Notes: a model not told the origin generated them from the sequence alone. A DNA stretch of 64,000 nt from Endomychus coccineus (GCA_958510875.1 OY294069.1:165167111-165231110); one strand, 5' to 3'. Counted from the stretch's first letter, positions 20,851 to 33,180 are shown. A program made the numbers and translations.

Positions 20851-21689
20851 ATAACAAGTTTCGTCATTTCATTGATAATGACTAAATAATTAATAATTAA
20901 CGAAAAATAATATTCATCGAACGTAATACTAGTGTTTCGGAACATCACAAGCTGCACAACACACCATATTCAAAAATTAAATGATTAAACCACAAAGCAA
21001 ACAACCACGACAGACGTAAAACGACTTGAATGAGTCATAAGTGGGATATGATGATCTTCCTCTTCATTTATGTTGAGGTAGCAAACGTTCCTTCCTCTCA
21101 CTATTTATTCTAAGGCATTTGAGGTCTAAAAACCGTACAAAAGTGTTAAAATAAGAATTGGTTCATGTTCTTATTTCTGTCTTTTTATCGAAAAAAATGC
21201 TTCCTAGCTACAGTCCTCTAAAAAAATTATGTCAAAATGAAAAATATGCAATTTTGAAAAAAATTCAAATTTTATACTTGGAAATTGTTTATCATGTCAA
21301 AATGAATAATTTTTTGACCCTACAATTTTTTTCCAAAAACCAGTATTTTTTCAAGGGGGATGGGCAGGAAGGACTTTTTCAAACAATCCAAAAAATTGGA
21401 GCGTATAGATAAGACCTAACAAAACATTTCTCAAGATATGGGCTAAAATCTGAAATCGGGTCTCAATATAGGGGTAAAATTAAGATAACTATTATTAAAA
21501 ATTTAAATTGATTTTGGGCCTTGTAAGGAACCTTCAACTACCGGATCCCATGAATTACAATCTGTCTTTATTGTTGTTGTATGCGGCAAAATTAATACAT
21601 TTGAACTTCTTAAAAACTTATATGTATGTGGACAGATTGTTTCTAAAAGGGAGAATAAAGATATCAGTATTTGCAGAATATCTATACCT
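20851..21689. other. Unannotated stretch
   Basis: AT-rich with poly-A/T runs; an 84-codon frame at 21,158-21,412 shows nothing recognisable. Confidence 0.35.
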
Positions 21690-21965
21690 TTCCTTGCAAA
21701 GACATCTGCAGCCAACATAAACGTTCATTTAGGAAGCCATATTGTAACGCACTTTATTGAGTCACAACACTTTTATACACGCTTATTTACAGGTAAAAAC
21801 ACTTCCAATCACACAAAGGCAATTAAGGAACATATGCAACATATAGTTTCCCACAAGAAACAGGTAAAACTTTGTTAAATTCTAATATTTATCACCTGTC
21901 ACACTCAACACTGGCCAAGACTTTTGCTGACGTCATATTTACATTTGTCAGCGCCTAGGCCTCGT
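21690..21965 (-). repeat. Inverted copy of the THAP-transposon end
   Basis: On the minus strand this matches the last unit of the 328-bp array and the leader that follows it at 27.3-27.5 kb: GTGACAGGTGATAAATAT, ATATGTTGCA, TTTTTACCTGTAAATAAGCG-like, GTGTATAA(A/G)AGTGTT, AATAAAGTGC and ATGGCTTCCTAA. It is a third dispersed copy of this transposon end, in opposite orientation. No coding sequence follows. Confidence 0.75.
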
Positions 21966-23089
21966 GTACCTATATAGAGGATATTGGTTGAACCCGGAAT
22001 TTTTTGGCAGGCATAGCACATTGCAATGTTATATCTGATTAATCCGAGAAAAATGTAAGTTACCATTACGTTGACGGTTAGTTAATAAGAACAATAATTC
22101 AGGTTTAATATTTTCAAAGTTCTGGAACGTAGTCTCGTCCCGTTAAGGATCAAGACGTACCTAAGCTTATTGAAAAAAGAATACACCATGGTAAACACTC
22201 GGTAAAACATAAATTCTGGTACCATCATGGTGCGGTTACTCGTAAAATTCGAATTTATTGGTACCTCAGTATAACAGCCGGATGTGACGTAGACCCCCAT
22301 TGAATGTATCTAGTGTTTATAAAATGGATATCAATGTTTTTTATGCGACGAATTTAATTTGTTGTTATCGTCGGCGAAAATTCTACGAAACAGCAGCTTA
22401 TACTTGTTTCCAGAACTTGAGAAATGCAAGTGTCAAGGTTGTGTAAATATCATCTCTACACAAATATTTAAATTTAAATGTAAATCTATTTACATTCTAA
22501 AGAACCGGATATCTACCGAAACGTTTCAAATAGGTTCTTATCAACTACCAATATACAATGATGTAAGCATGAATCTTATGCTTTTGGACGAATTTCAAAT
22601 CAGTGAACAAAGAACTATTGTTTCATTTATTTATAAACGTCAGATTTATTTACTCACGTTATACCAGTTTATTATTATCTTACTCATTTATTAACGGAAT
22701 ATAACATTATTTTCTAGAGGATTCGAAATTCCTCACAGTATGCAGGTAAACAAAAAATTCGGGTACGATATTCGTCACATGGCATTCTGTCGTCTGATTT
22801 TGGGACTACGAAATTCGTCACAAAGATAATTATTGATTTTAAAATTCTAAAATACAATGAAAACCTTGTTGAAGCAAAAATTTTGCCACCATAGGCGTCC
22901 TAGTAATATTTTAACGTTTACAAAAAAATTAATATGATTGAGAAATTATATTATGAAGTTGGTTTTTCTTTATTTATTCACTAAATTAGTGTAATAAAAA
23001 AATATATAACATATGATCAAGAATATAATGTACTTATAATACATAAATTGTAAATAACACTCGAAAGAAAAACATTGACCATTTATACA
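21966..23089. other. Unannotated stretch
   Basis: Includes an unrecognised 111-codon plus-strand frame at 22,359-22,694 (K-C-x-C-x-x-C near its N-terminus, hydrophobic C-terminus) with no supporting context. Confidence 0.3.
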
Positions 23090-23525
23090 GGATGACCCAG
23101 GTTTTAGTAGCACAACTTCAACAGTCGATATAAAATTTGATTTTGAGAAAAAAAGTTCCTATTAACATATATGCACAGACGCTTAGTTTTTGAGATACAG
23201 GGTGTTGAAAATGAAAAAAAAAATTCGTTTTTTGCAAATATCTCCTGAACCGTTTATTGTACAGAAAACAGCTTTTGCGAACGTTTTCTATTCATAGTAG
23301 TATTATTATATACAGGGTGTCCCAGGTTTTAGTAGCAGAACTTCAACAGTCGATAGAAAATTTGATTTTGAGAAAAAAGTTCATATTAACTATATGCACA
23401 GACGCTTAGTTTTTGAGATACAGGGTGTTGCAATTGAAAAAAAATTTTGTTTTTTGCGAATATCTCCGGAACCGTTTATTGTACAGAGAAAAGCTTTTGC
23501 AAGCATTTTCTACTCATAGTGCAAT
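23090..23525 (+). repeat. Two tandem copies of an ACAGGGTGTCCCA-type repeat
   Basis: About 215-bp units at 23,090-23,310 and 23,313-23,525 share the start (ACAGG[GA]TG[TA]CCCAGGTTTTAG), the block CACAGACGCTTAGTTTTTGAG and an internal ATACAGGGTGTTG. Sequences starting ACAGGGTGTCCCA are common non-autonomous repeats in insect genomes. No coding capacity. Confidence 0.85.
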
Positions 23526-23631
23526 AAAAATTTTTTTTTAGTCTTAATTGGTGAAGATTTTGAAGGGGTAGTGGGTGTTTTTCTCCCCAACTCCTACGCC
23601 ACTGAAAAAAGTACGGTTTTGACACAACCAA

Positions 23632-23898
23632 TTGAACCGCCAATGTTCTTTACACAAAAAATGCACTCTTGGTTATAAGCTCTGAAAATGACCGTTTTCG
23701 AGAAAAATCAACTTTTATGTTGAAAAACATGGTCAATTTTTTGGTTTTCTTACTTGTTCTAACGTTTGAATAAATTTTGTTTAATTAGTAAGAATTGACC
23801 ATGTTTTTCAACATAAAAGTTGATTTTTCTCGGAAACGGTCAACTTAAGAGCTCATGACCAGGAGTACCTTTTTTGTGTAGAAAACATTAGCGGTTCA
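23632..23898. repeat. Foldback inverted repeat, arms about 107 bp, loop about 51 bp
   Basis: Arm 23,632-23,741 is complementary to 23,793-23,898 with scattered mismatches; the inner 45 bp (through TCAACTTTTATGTTGAAAAA) are nearly perfect. The right arm overlaps the end of the adjacent FLYWCH/MULE remnant. Confidence 0.85.
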
Positions 23899-24950
23899 AA
23901 TGGTTCAGCCCAAATGTGGTGTGGAAAAGAGGCTTCGTCGGATATAAAATAATCCACCAAATAATCACCAAAAATTACACTTGGTTTTATTGGAAGTAAC
24001 TTAAAAACAAAAAATCGCTTACCATATTTGGATTTAAAAAATACTATACCAAAACAATAATGAAGCCACTTTCCAGTTTTACAATTTTTGTTTTTATATT
24101 CACCACTTAACCCCAACTTTTGTATTTTACGCCACCAAGACGTAAAGTAAAGTGGAAGCGGCAACCAATAATTGTAACGTTACCACACTTTACGAATTGT
24201 ATTTTGAACGGCAATTTCAATATCAACCACTACTTTCTCAGGAATGAAACTTGAGTTGTTAAGAGAACAAATAAACTTAATTTTTTCCAAACAAGGTCTA
24301 TAAGTTTCTTCTGATTTGTTTTTCAGTAAACTAAACACTAGCAGTATATAGGTTAGTGTCCATTTATGGTTGTGTGAAAAATTTTGTGCAGTATTGGAAT
24401 GGGCCATCCATGTACATACATAAAACTCGACTTACATATAAATATCCGTTGTCCGCTAAAAATTACAATTCCATTTCGGAAATCATTATCCAGAACAAAA
24501 TTTTCCTCTCTTGACGTTTTGTATGAATGTTCTTGCAGATAACGGTGAGCTTCGTTGTCAGAGCGAGGCAAAGTTGGCAATGTTTTGCCACGTCTACTGT
24601 AAGTACATATTTTCTTTGATGCATTCCAAGTCCCGTGAAGTCAACGTTTCTGAAGAAAAATCTGAGAGAAAACCATTTGAAGCTAATTCTTTATGCAATA
24701 TTTTAGTTGGTCTCTCTGTAGGTTCTTCTTCCGCTTTTCTTTTGCAGGCAACACTAAGAACTTGTCTAGCAATTTTTTTTTCAGGTTCGTGATTATGTTG
24801 AATTTTTAATGTTGTTACAACAAAACTACCCGATTCCCCAATAGTATACACATAAACCTTACATTTAGGCCGTTTGATGCATCTCCAGACTGTTTCATTA
24901 GTTGAAGATCAATGTTTAGAAAACTTGTAATTTTCGTACACTATTTGGGT
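23870..24950 (-). pseudogene. FLYWCH zinc-finger / MULE-type transposase remnant
   Basis: Minus-strand reading in successive frames. At about 24,890 is WRCIKRPKCK, followed by V-x-x-x-H-N-H-E-P, the W-x-C...C...H-x-H ligand pattern of a FLYWCH finger. Then a segment with LPRSDNEAHRYL, the DGTF-like region (decayed), the block VFSLLKNKSEETYRPCLEKI and PEKVVVDIEIAVQNTIRKVW, where the VVVDIE position is the second acidic catalytic site of MULE-type DDE domains, and WWRKIQKLGLSGEYKN near 24,110. This order matches the FLYWCH plus MULE proteins common in insects. At least four frame changes make it non-functional. Confidence 0.75.
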
Positions 24951-26176
24951 GTTTCCGCGCTCACTAATAAAACTTAGTCGTAATGTCAAAATCCGCCCAT
25001 CCTTTCTGTTCTTACCAAAGAAAGCTCTGGTGACGAGTTTCAGGCACCCTTACAATTTACCTGAGACCTTGACCGGTCCCCGTAAACAAATTGTGACGAA
25101 TAGCATGCCGTTAATTTTTTTATCATAGTTGTTTATAATAAATTAGCAGAAAATATAGTTTGTCCCCGTTAAGAGTTATAAAGCAATTATCTCGGAATAC
25201 AGACAGTGAAGTTCTTATCGCAATGCTAAAAATACCCTATTTTTATATTAGTTTCAAAAAAATTAAAATATGTTTGGATATTTGGCACGTTTTTAGGCAA
25301 TACTTGGTGGGCAGTCGACGGATATTTGATTTTGGCTATCCGATTTTCCGTTTCCGAATTATTAGTCAAATGTGCGATTTTTCACAATTTTCCATTCGCA
25401 TATGATAGCTTTCGAAAAAAATGCATTAACTAGGCCTCTCCTGCTCTTAGACAGTAGGTCGAAAAAACGGGGTTCACGGAAAAATTATCAATAATTCACG
25501 TCTAAATCGAGGTCTAAATACTTCCATAATAATTTTTTTTTAAATATTTATCATATTTATTTTGAGGAAAACACAATTTCATTGAATACGATTCGGAAAA
25601 TATATCTTATGATGTGTTCCATGTAGACGTTTCTGTAGGTTATGTACCTCAACATATTCCTGCAGTTGAACATATTTTTTCATACGAGAAAGGTCAATAT
25701 CCAACACTACGACAACAAAAGTTAAATATGAAAACTAATCTGTAATTCCCGAGGTAGTCTCCGGCCTCTATCCATATGAATTTAATGTTTGCAGGTAAAA
25801 ATACAATCCTAAAAACTGCAAATCATGAAAGGAAATACAACCCAGTTCCGGTTTAAAGTAAACTTCTTAATTTCACTGTCGCATAATCGCATTGTTGTCC
25901 AACGACCAACTGACGTGTTTAACCGCACCTGCATTAATTTTTCGTAGTTATTGACTTTACGGCTTAGAATACTAATAACCTGAAGAGAGTTACAGCCACG
26001 GAATATGGAAAAGAATGAAATACTGCTAATAGAATGCTTGTTAACAATTCTTAATGAAAATTGTTTAAGCTTCTCCTCAAGTTTATTATTTACTAGAAAT
26101 CAACCACCTTATTCTTAGATTAGGTCACATAAACCATGCATACTGGTTTATATGTACAGTCTGCAACTCTTTGCTA
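24951..26176. other. Unannotated stretch
   Basis: AT-rich; no open frame with a recognisable domain and no internal repeat noticed. Confidence 0.35.
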
Positions 26177-27480
26177 AGATGCCCAGACCTGAATTTTTTT
26201 AAATTTGAATATCTTTTTACCGGGTAGTGTTCGTAGTTAATCTTTGTGACAGCAAAGTCACAACTCGATATTGCGGTGATTGGCAATACAACCACAAGAG
26301 GCTAGGAGATAGACGTAGCATACGACAATATGGTTTGCTCTTAATGGCGCGTAGCCGGTATCAATTGTGACAGGTGATAAATATCAGAATTAAACAGTTG
26401 TAACACTCTTGTAAAAATTTATACTTATGTTGCACTCATTCCTAGAGTGTCAACGTGTGATCGGAACGTATTTTTACCTGTAAATAAGCGTGTATAAGAG
26501 TGTACTAAGATGCCCAGACCTGAATTTTTTTTTAACTTGAATATCTTTTCACCAGGTAGTGTTGGTAGTTATCTTTGTGACGACAAAGTCGCAACTCTAT
26601 ATTGCGGTGATTGGAATTACAACAACAGGCTTGGAGATAGACGTAGCATACGACAATATCGTTTGCTCTTAATGGCGCGTAGCCGGTATTAATTGTGACA
26701 GGTGATAAATATCAGAATTAACCGTGTTTTAACTCTTTCTCGTGAAAAATTATATGTTGCACCTATTGCTAGAGTGTCCTCGTGTGATTGGAACCTATTT
26801 TTACCTATAAACAAGCGTGCATAAAAGTGTGCTAAGATGCCCAGACCTGAATTTTTTTTCAACTTGAATATCTTTTTACCAGATAGTGTTGGTAGTTATC
26901 TTTGTGACAACGAAGTCGCAACTCGATATGACGGTGATTGGCAATACAACAAGAGGCTTGGAGATAGACGTAGCATACGACAATATCGTTGGCTCTTAAT
27001 GGCGCGTAGCCAGTATTAATTGTGACAGGTGATAAATATCAGAATTGAACAGTGTTTTAACTCCTTCTCGTGAAAAATTATATGTTGCACCTATTGCTAG
27101 AGTGTCCTCGTGTGATTGGAATGTATTTTTACCTATAAATAAAGGTGTATAAGAGTGTGTTAAGATGCCCAGACCTGAATTTACTTTTCACCAGGTAGTG
27201 TTGGTAGTTATTCTTTGTGACAGCGAAGTCACAACTCGATATGGCGGTAATTGGCAATATAAAAACAAGATGCTAGGAGATGGACGTAGCATACGATAAT
27301 TTCGTTGGCTCTTAATGGCGCGTAGCCGGTAATAATTGTGACAGGTGATAAATAACAGAATTAAACAGAGTTTTAACTCTTTCTTGTAAAAAATTATATG
27401 TTGCACCTGTTCCTAGAGTGTCCTCGTATGATTGGAACGTATTTTTACCTGTAAATAAGCGTGTATAAGAGTGTTATGAC
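26177..27480 (+). repeat. 328-bp tandem array (four units) of a THAP-transposon end
   Basis: Units begin with AAGATGCCCAGACCTGAATTT at 26,177, 26,507, 26,834 and 27,162 (periods 330, 327, 328). Each contains CGACAATATCGTTGGCTCTT-like, TAATGGCGCGTAGCC, TGTGACAGGTGATAAAT, a TATATGTTGCA block and TACCTATAAATAAGCGTGTA near its end. Two units keep an open 60-codon frame starting MPRPEFFFNLNIF; the first and fourth units have lost it. The array leads directly into a THAP-domain start, so it looks like amplification of the transposon's 5' region. Confidence 0.92.
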
Positions 27481-27592
27481 TGGATAAAGTGCTTTGCAAA
27501 ATGGCTTCCTAAGAATATTTACGTTGGTTCTTACTCTTATCGCGTTTTGTGTCGTACGTACAGTTTACTGACATTTGCTAGTTATTTACTTA

Positions 27593-27680
27593 TGCCGAAT
27601 AAATGTTGTGCTCCTGGCTGCAAACTGAATTACAAAAATGGACAAAAATTTCCAATTCATTGTAAAATTGGAAATAGATA
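27593..27680 (+). pseudogene. THAP-domain start, truncated
   Basis: ATG at 27,593 begins MPNKCCAPGCKLNYKNGQKF, the first two Cys ligands of a C2CH THAP finger, and stops after about 29 codons. The rest of the finger and the transposase are missing. It lies about 110 bp after the last unit of the tandem array. Confidence 0.6.
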
Positions 27681-28160
27681 ATGTGGACTTTTTGTAATAA
27701 CCTCTGACGAGTAAGTAACCTCAACAAAAAACCTTTTAAAATTATCAGAAAACGTTCATTAAAGTCACCTTTATTCATTCACTTTCTTACAGGTATGCAC
27801 TGATGATGACTTATTAATAGTCAAAAGCGCTCTGCTATGATTATATAAAAAAAGAATTTTGCACGAAATACAAAACTCTTCCTTATATGTTAGCTTTATA
27901 TTAAGCTAGCTAAAATATTATCTTTTTTTAAGACGAGAGCACCCAACTTTTTCATTGAGTACTCAAATAACACAAAATTAGGAACCCCTAGGATAATTTT
28001 AGAAAATATGTATAATTTCACGAAAATTTGAAGATATATACCAATGCAAGAACAACGAATTATTGATAAGTAATAAAGAGGATAATATCAGAAAAACAAC
28101 TTGCTTCTCATTAACATTAATGAAAACGATGGATTAGAATTGAAGTATTTGAACGTTTAC
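27681..28160. other. Unannotated stretch, in part presumed intron
   Basis: No coding signal. If the exon at 28,161-28,551 is real, sequence to its left is its first intron. Confidence 0.35.
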
Positions 28161-28551
28161 CTTCATACGAAAGAGCGATAAAATCCCCTTCCTTCTGTTC
28201 ATGAACATCCCATCGCAGTAACCAAGCCTCATCTTCTGTTTGTTTGGCGAAGATCCTGTTTGAACAACCTTGACTTAACTCGATATTTGATTGACTAGAG
28301 CCGCATCCGCTATAATTATTCGTAGTTCTTTTCAAAATGCAATGCTTATTTGCTTCCGCACTACCATCGACCGTCTTATCACAATCTGTTTCAGAGTCTG
28401 AAGAACAAGATTTGTCTTTAGGGTTGCACTTTAAAAATTGACAATTTTCATCTTGCTCCACAACGTCAACAATTGGATTGGCGATGTTTGTATCACAATC
28501 AATTGTTTCTTCAATTGACATTAATTCATCCATCACGATTTTCCCCATCAT
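28161..28551 (-). CDS. Candidate first coding exon, host gene of unknown identity
   Basis: A frame starting with tandem ATGs at 28,551 runs to an exon-like donor at 28,160-28,159 (AAG|GTAAAC), giving about 130 codons. The N-terminal part is acidic and Ser/Cys-rich; the C-terminal part reads DEAWLLRWDVHEQKEGDFIALSY, a segment with the W-D-x-x-E...D-x-I-A-L look of the beta-sandwich found in HECW-type and SKICH-type proteins, but this is only a resemblance. No transposon motif is present and the frame has no decay. The frame beyond the donor is open only briefly. I consider a genuine host exon likely but cannot name the gene. Confidence 0.45.
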
Positions 28552-29960
28552 TGTTCACTTTATCACATAAATCCCGAAACCGATTTTCTCAAAGGTTGCC
28601 ATGGTGACAGACAACCTGGCGACAGCAGGATTACCGCAAACTGGCTGCAACTACATGTTTGAAAATTTAACAAGGAGCACTCGTTTGGCATATTGGCTAT
28701 ATATTTTCGAAAGTAATGCCTTCAATTTACGATTCACTTACACTTTGAGTTACTGAATTAAATTAGCTGCTGAGGTTTATGAAGATTAAATGGCTTTAAC
28801 CTCAATTGGGTTCACTTTATTGTTTGAAAATAATGCTAACACTCAACTTAGATCAATAGATATTAACGTATACCAAATAGGAAGATGACTAAACGCATAT
28901 TACCATTTAATAAAATCGTTAAACGAATGCATTTTGACTTAAAAACAATTCAAAGAACAGCTGATATGATGACGGTACTTCAACTGTACTTCTGACTTCA
29001 CTCACTCACTACGTTATATTTAATGTTAGTGTTCAATACAATAGCATTCTGTATTTGAAGAGCAGAAGTGTTGATCATGATTTAGATCAGAGCATACTCT
29101 CAAAGATGGCGCCATGAATGTTTTATGTATCTAGATTTCTTAAATAAGGAGTAGGATTGATTAAATCAGCCTAGAAGATGACGACCTTTTAAATTATGAA
29201 GCAAAAAACATTCCTGCTGAGTGGGGACTGCAGTACAGTATATATACAGTGAATATTGAAATTAATCAACTTTTGATGAGGATAGCACAGAAGAAATGCG
29301 ACCCCATTTAAAAAAAATGTCTAAGCAAGTGTCTATTAAGTTGAAAATAGAAAATTAAGGAAATGTATTATTTTGGGCGTGGTAGCTCCGTTGCAAAAAA
29401 TACTTTCAACATCCATGTTCAGTTTTTCGAATGAGATCTAAGTAGGTACTTTTTAGTTTTTGTATCATTATGACGACAGTATTTTGGTTATAATAATATG
29501 GATTTCAATCGCACATTTAACCTGCAGCAATATCCAAAATCAATATTCAATGAATTTGAAATATACATGAGGTCCCAAACCATGCAATTCCTACTTGTAA
29601 ATTGCTCGACCATCGAACTAAGCGATTTCAATGTAACGAGCATTCCGACGGAAAACTTCATAAGATTTATGTGTACGTTTAATTAAGGCACTAGAATATA
29701 TTTTTAGAGCTCTAGTTTGATGCCACCTTTGTAAAATAGCTCGCCACGAAAAATCAGCAGTTTTGCTCGGCTCATGCAAATGCAAACCGCGCACCAATAT
29801 GTGTATCGATTCTGTGATGTTGTAGTCATAGAAGAATGTCCCAGAAAGATAGTGGTAAAAAAGTGAAATGTTTAGTGGTGTAGACCTTTTTCTGAATTAT
29901 GTTGTATTAAATACAAAATAAAACTAGGAGGTCCGTCAGTAGGCTGCGCTTATGCCAAAA
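28552..29960. other. Intergenic, possible promoter region
   Basis: Lies upstream of the minus-strand exon and upstream of the HIGD2A-like gene. A 62-codon frame at 29,498-29,686 has no recognised feature. No repeat identified. Confidence 0.35.
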
Positions 29961-30380
29961 TGTTAAGAACGAGTGAGCCGAAAAGAGGAAAGACTTTCAT
30001 TTTACTGACCACTCCGCAGCAGATATGTAGAATGTAGATGCCTTCGGCAACGCGCGTCGGCAAGATAGTTAGCGCATAGAAGGGCGCGTGAATCATAGCG
30101 AATAGCATCGAGTAGTTTGACGGTCCGCTCTGATCAAAAACTCCTGAACGCCTCAATGTACGACTTCGAATTTATGCCAGTATATATCGAGGATCGTATC
30201 AAGCTTGTGTCAACATTTCAAGTGGATTGCATTTACAGTTCAGCCACTAAACGTTATAACCCGATTCAAGAGAAGACTTCGTTCACTCCGTCTTAATAGC
30301 TATAAAAAGTTTGAGTTCCACTGATTTAATAAATAAATGTAACTATAGTAGCTTCTTCAAACAAATATTTCAAAGTACTT
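29961..30380 (+). repeat. Possible solo LTR
   Basis: Starts TGTTAAGAACG, is more GC-rich than its surroundings (blocks with GGCAACGCGCGTCGGC and GAAGGGCGCGTGAATC) and contains TATAAAAAG and two AATAAA signals near 30,300-30,340, the order of U3, R and U5. I could not find a matching CA end with a target duplication, and no partner LTR is in the window. The alternative is the promoter/5' UTR of the HIGD2A-like gene. Confidence 0.3.
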
Positions 30381-30642
30381 TTATTTTATTCTAGTTCTAT
30401 GATATATGTTCTAGTCTTAAGTATGTTGTGTCGTCTATTCCTCGATTCCTCTATGTATCTTCTCAATCTTTGCTCTTTTGAGATACACTTTAATCATTTT
30501 ATTTGTCAAAACTTAAACGAAATTCAAATTGAAAGATGAAGAGTAATATGCTGTGATCTATTCTTGTTACGTGCATTATTAATTTTGAAATGAGAATTTG
30601 GTATTTTTAGAAATAAATTCGATAGAGAGCTAGCCGTTAGTC

Positions 30643-31001
30643 ATGACTAAAAATGAAGAGCCTTTTGATGAATCCAAATTCGATTGGATTCAGCTGCATA
30701 AGGATATGGGTTCTGCAAATAAAGATGAAACTCAGAAGGATAAATTAATACGTAAAGTTAAGGAAAATCCGTTCGTCCCCATTGGTATTTATTAATATAT
30801 TTAAGTGAGGTTGTATGGGAAGAAATTATCTTTTTAGGAGTACTATTAACAACAGCGGCACTTTCTGCAGGATTGTGGAGCTTTAGAACAGGTAGAAGAC
30901 AGATGTCCCAATATATGATGCGATCTAGAGTTGTAGCTCAAGGTTTCACCATATTCGCTCTTGTTGTAGGAATGGGTATGGGTTGGCATGGAACGACCTA
31001 A
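30643..31001 (+). CDS. HIGD2A: HIG1 domain protein, HIGD2A/Rcf1-like, two exons
   Basis: Exon 1 is 30,643-30,784 and exon 2 is 30,838-31,001, joined by a 53-nt GT-AG intron (G|GTATTT ... TTTTTAG|GA), giving 101 residues. The N-terminus (1-46) is hydrophilic and charged. NPFVPIG at about residues 42-48 leads into the first membrane helix (VLLTTAALSAGLWSF); a loop with GRRQMSQYMMRSRVVAQGF carries the conserved Q-x-x-x-M-M-R-x-R-x-x-A-Q-G signature; the second helix is FTIFALVVGMGMG. This is the HIG1 domain of HIGD2A/Rcf1, an inner mitochondrial membrane factor that assists cytochrome c oxidase and supercomplex assembly. Length fits the family. The frame is intact and splice sites are canonical, so it appears functional. 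It is the only clearly complete host gene in the window. Confidence 0.9.
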
Positions 31002-31935
31002 AGTTTTAAGTGTACATAGTACTTTTAGTAAAATATTGTTCACTAGGTAAATCCTTAGTTTCTGTTCTATAGTTTTAAGAAGAATTATTTTCTATTAATG
31101 CTGCCGGGGAAAATATCTGAAGATCTTTAAAATCAGCAATTGCTTTAGAGTAAAATTGTTATTGTTACAAGTGTGGGGATAGGAGGGTTGTATATTATTT
31201 TCTAGCATACCTTATGGGGTTATCCTAATGGTATCCTGCTTGCTCGCGCCCTACATAATTTATACACTTCCAATTTCTACCTATATTCCTTTGTCCATAT
31301 CTTTTATGAGGTATGAGGTTACAATGCAATTATTGCAATTCCTACTAAATAGTTTTTAATTAATTTTTACTGACATCTACAAGAGAAACTCCACAATTTT
31401 CATTTAATAGCTTTTAAATATTTTAAATAGTTATAGGTGTCTGTAATAACAAAGTATTTCATTAGTGATTACATACTTAGTCGGAAGATGGCGGTACAAT
31501 CTTAATCTCGGGGAAAATGGGATAGTTGAAATGTCTTTCTTGTCTACTCCACTGTCGTTGCCTGGCGATACGATTAGGAATTGTCAGTTGCTAGAGAGCA
31601 TAGCAAGCTTGCGCTTTACGTGTATGAGCTTGATTGTGTTCACGTTGAGGGGTAGTTCAATGTTTATGTATAATACGTACACTGAAAATTTTTGGACTTT
31701 TGTGAATTGTGTTCATAATGATTTCTAAAACATTCGATTCCGTTTGGAATTAAATCGGTATGCGATAATTTGGTTTCGAACAATAATTCGTTATTTTTGA
31801 ATTTTGTACATAACCTCCATGCGAAGTAGCTGTTAAATTCTCAGGTAGAAAGTGGCTGGTTTAAACAAAATATTGAAGTTGACAGAATTTTGATTGCTTT
31901 ATCAGAACTTTGGTGAGATTGTGAAATTTGTTAAT
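31002..31935. other. HIGD2A 3' region and intergenic space
   Basis: No gene recognised. A frame at 31,465-31,728 shows no domain. Confidence 0.35.
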
Positions 31936-32057
31936 ATGTTGCGATTTGTTCGTACAAGTGAAGGTCTGTTAAAGATCGAGGAAAGTGATTTGGCAGCTCT
32001 GGTCCATAAAGAGCCCATTGTGGATGTCTATAATGTAGATAAAACACCATTAGGAAG
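31936..32057 (+). CDS. Candidate first coding exon of an unidentified host gene
   Basis: ATG at 31,936 opens a frame of 40 codons plus 2 nt starting MLRFVRTSEGLLKIEESDLA and ending at a good donor (GGAAG|GTAAAT, GT at 32,058). The sequence is well behaved (mixed polarity, VDVYNVDK motif) and unlike the transposon remnants. The partner exon is not found in the next few kilobases, which contain diverged duplications and a transposon insertion, consistent with a long first intron. I do not recognise the family. Confidence 0.4.
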
Positions 32058-32061
32058 GTAA

Positions 32062-33180
32062 ATTTCATATTTAAATATCACTTATTTATGTGTGCTATAT
32101 TATGAGTTTAATACAGTAGTGCACGCTACAATATTAAATATTAATAATTGTTTGATCTAGTTAAGCCTGTACTTCTAATTTAGGTATCTTATCCCAGTTA
32201 TCGCGATAGCAAAATATTATAAAAAGTCAAGTCTAGCTTGAATCTATATCCTTCAAATAATATAATTGTAAATTGTAGCTTGTTGTATCATTTAGATGAG
32301 ATGTTTATACTTGTGTGTATATGAGAAATTATTTGCACTCTTCACGTTTTAACGGTTTTTGTCAGCGACGTTGCCGCAATCTCATAAGCTGAGTTTTCAG
32401 TTATTTCCTTCAGATTCTTTCCCGGATGCTCTTTTATGTCCACTGTTAAAGCTCAAGAAAGAATCGTGTTAGCCTGTTCCCTTTTATACGAGCACTTAGT
32501 TAATTAATCGATTTATATCTTGGATATTACTTATTTATATCTGCTATATTATGAGTATGATACAATAGTTCGTGCTAAAATATTAAATATTAATTGTTTC
32601 AGCAAGTTACGCCTATACTTCTGGTTTAGGTATCTTATCCCAGATATCGCGTACACAGATTATCAGAATATTATACAAACTTAAATCCGAGCATAAATCA
32701 ATATCCTTCAATTAATATAATTCTAAATTGCAGCTTGTAGCGTACTTTTGGATGAAATGTTTATATCATACTTGTGAGTATAAGTATGTAGAAATTTTAA
32801 CATTTTTAACGTTTGAACGGTTGCTGTAACTGTCGTTGTCGAAATGTCATAATCAGAGTTTTCAGTTACTTCATTCAGGTACTTTCGAAAGAAAGAATTA
32901 CGTCTATATTAGAAGAGCAATTTAGTTCGAAATTTGATTCGTTGTAAGCGATTATGTATGTTATTTGGATTATTTACTAGATTGTTTTTAATATAATCTA
33001 AGAAGCACATCCAAATCAAGTAGGTACCTACCTACCTACCTACCGAATTCTGCGCGAGATGCTTGGTCTTAATAAGTAGTATATTTAGGTAATTTTAATA
33101 ACATTCTATCATAAAAATGGTTTCTGTTGACATTTATCCGAGCACTTATCTAATCGATTTATTTATTATCTTGGTACATT
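32062..33180 (+). repeat. Diverged tandem duplication in presumed intron
   Basis: About 32,070-32,455 aligns with 32,530-32,885 (shared GTATCTTATCCCAG, ATATCCTTCAA, GAGTTTTCAGTTA), a period near 460 bp, with many substitutions. The block CGAGCACTTA...ATCGATTTAT at 32,490 recurs at 33,138. No coding content. Confidence 0.75.

Noticed and set aside
22359..22694. 111-codon frame with a Cys cluster
   Set aside because: Too little evidence to call a gene; composition fits AT-rich noise.
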